Part shown: one piece after another, positions 5,371 through 5,927 of the stretch
How positions within the stretch are numbered: the first letter of the stretch is position 1
Layout: every line of letters starts with the position of its first letter
Assembly (NCBI GenBank): GCA_023458915.1
Contig: JAEWWM010000059.1
Location: 1-5,927 of the forward strand
Source of the DNA: Bacillota bacterium
GTDB lineage: Bacteria > Bacillota > Clostridia > Oscillospirales > Acutalibacteraceae
Reading direction: 5' to 3'
Length of the DNA: 5,927 nt
Position numbers and translations under genes: made by a program
The notes under the pieces: generated by a model
What the model was told of the DNA's origin: nothing
Seen by the model: the letters and a program-made list of their open reading frames with translations, nothing else
The model's database searches: none

Positions 5371-5927
5371 TTAGCTTACTTTCATAACAAAGCATTCATC
5401 CATGCGTTCAAATGAGGGAAGTACAATTTCCGATGCTATTGTTTCGGTTCTAAGTGGCACTTCATTTGGTCTTGACACCGCAAGAGCTACGCCTGTATTT
5501 ACAATTGAAACCTGCATTCCAGACTGCATTCCTGTCCTTTCTTCGGGAGTTGTGCCGAACCAAGTTGAACCTAAAAATCCTTCGGGCATTAGAGTGCACA
5601 TGTCGTCAGGATAAAAGCTTGAGGCTGTGCCATTTTCAGCCTTGAATTTTTTGGTGTAAACAATGATCGAAACGCCAAGCTGCTCTTTCAAAAATGCTTT
5701 TAGAATGCCATCGGTCATAAAGATGTTTGCGGTTATATTTTGAGCAAGTATGCCTGACTTAATTTTTTCATTTTTAAGTAAATAATTAAAAGTTTTTCTA
5801 GACATTACTGCAATACTTGGTCTAACCCCTGTGTTTTCTTCAATTTTATCCTGCGCGTTTTTAATGTCTGTCATTGGGTCTGAGTTTGCAGTATCGCTCC
5901 ATTTGGCGGTTCCGGTTAGTGCTAAAT
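5371..5927 (-). CDS. Major capsid protein (lambda gpE-like), C-terminal part; 5' end outside window
   Basis: The frame is open to the window edge, giving 184 visible residues of the shell protein. The internal Met at 5874 is not the start: the 17 residues before it (LALTGTAKWSDTANSDP) are in frame and read like the conserved 'l.gt..Wsd..sdP..di..a' segment of major capsid protein E. The sequence continues with ENTGVRPSIAVMSRKTFNYLL, matching the family's 'tg..pn..vms...f..l' block. Later come a Tyr-Pro-Asp-Asp segment, LMPEGFLGSTWFGTTPEE, and the closing EIVLPSFERMDECFVMKVS, corresponding to the family's 'lPsfe..d.v....v' end. The protein assembles the icosahedral head and lies upstream of the neck genes, as expected. 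The missing portion should hold roughly the N-terminal half. Confidence 0.92.
   Translation of the reverse strand, partial: LALTGTAKWSDTANSDPMTDIKNAQDKIEENTGVRPSIAVMSRKTFNYLLKNEKIKSGILAQNITANIFMTDGILKAFLKEQLGVSIIVYTKKFKAENGTASSFYPDDMCTLMPEGFLGSTWFGTTPEERTGMQSGMQVSIVNTGVALAVSRPNEVPLRTETIASEIVLPSFERMDECFVMKVS

Noticed and set aside
4246..5645. Plus-strand ORFs at 4246-4428, 5402-5614 and 5454-5645
   Set aside because: They are antisense to the gp10-like and capsid genes and overlap each other; no recognisable protein features.
5371..5874. Major capsid protein starting at ATG 5874
   Set aside because: The frame continues to the window edge with family-like residues before this Met, and a complete capsid protein would be much longer than 167 residues.
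1..5927. Novel defence system, CRISPR array, tRNA, insertion sequence or attachment site
   Set aside because: I saw none; all sequence is explained by phage structural genes with gaps of 82 bases or less.

Overview
The window is a piece of a tailed-phage (siphovirus-type) genome, free or integrated as a prophage. It carries the head-to-tail joining and early tail genes, all read from the minus strand. The DNA is AT-rich. Ribosome binding sites are of two clear kinds, GGAGG and AGGTGAT. The protein families (lambda-E-like capsid protein, gp6-like connector, HK97 gp10-like protein, small tail tube protein, DUF5055-like tail chaperone, long tape measure protein with a Ser/Gly linker) are typical of phages of low-GC anaerobes, most often Clostridia-type Bacillota. 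A Treponema or other low-GC host cannot be excluded, because nothing in the window is host-specific.

In the direction of transcription (high to low coordinates) the order is: C-terminal part of the major capsid protein (runs off the right edge), head-tail connector, head-closure/stopper protein, HK97 gp10-like tail completion protein, tail terminator-like protein, major tail (tube) protein, tail assembly chaperone G, its frameshift extension T, and a tape measure protein of more than 840 residues (runs off the left edge). The four genes between capsid and tube overlap by 4 to 8 bases, suggesting translational coupling. The tube and G genes each have a consensus GGAGG site 8 bases from an ATG, fitting high expression.

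The best-supported non-trivial feature is a programmed -1 ribosomal frameshift. A TTTTTTA heptamer at 2999-2993 lies in the G frame, and a Shine-Dalgarno-like AGGTGAT lies 8 bases upstream. The shift joins G (105 residues) to a 129-residue extension, giving a 234-residue GT protein. Only 75 residues of this extension would appear as an ATG-started ORF; the other 54 codons are open and carry conserved-looking sequence.

Between GT and the tape measure gene is a 60-base nested inverted repeat. It looks like an intrinsic terminator or RNA-processing hairpin, and it begins on the GT stop codon. The tape measure gene probably starts at a TTG just beyond it.

The plus strand holds no credible gene. 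Apart from the frameshift and hairpin, the region is a standard phage structural module; I saw no defence system, CRISPR array, tRNA or insertion sequence. The longest stretch outside a gene is 82 bases (2522-2603).
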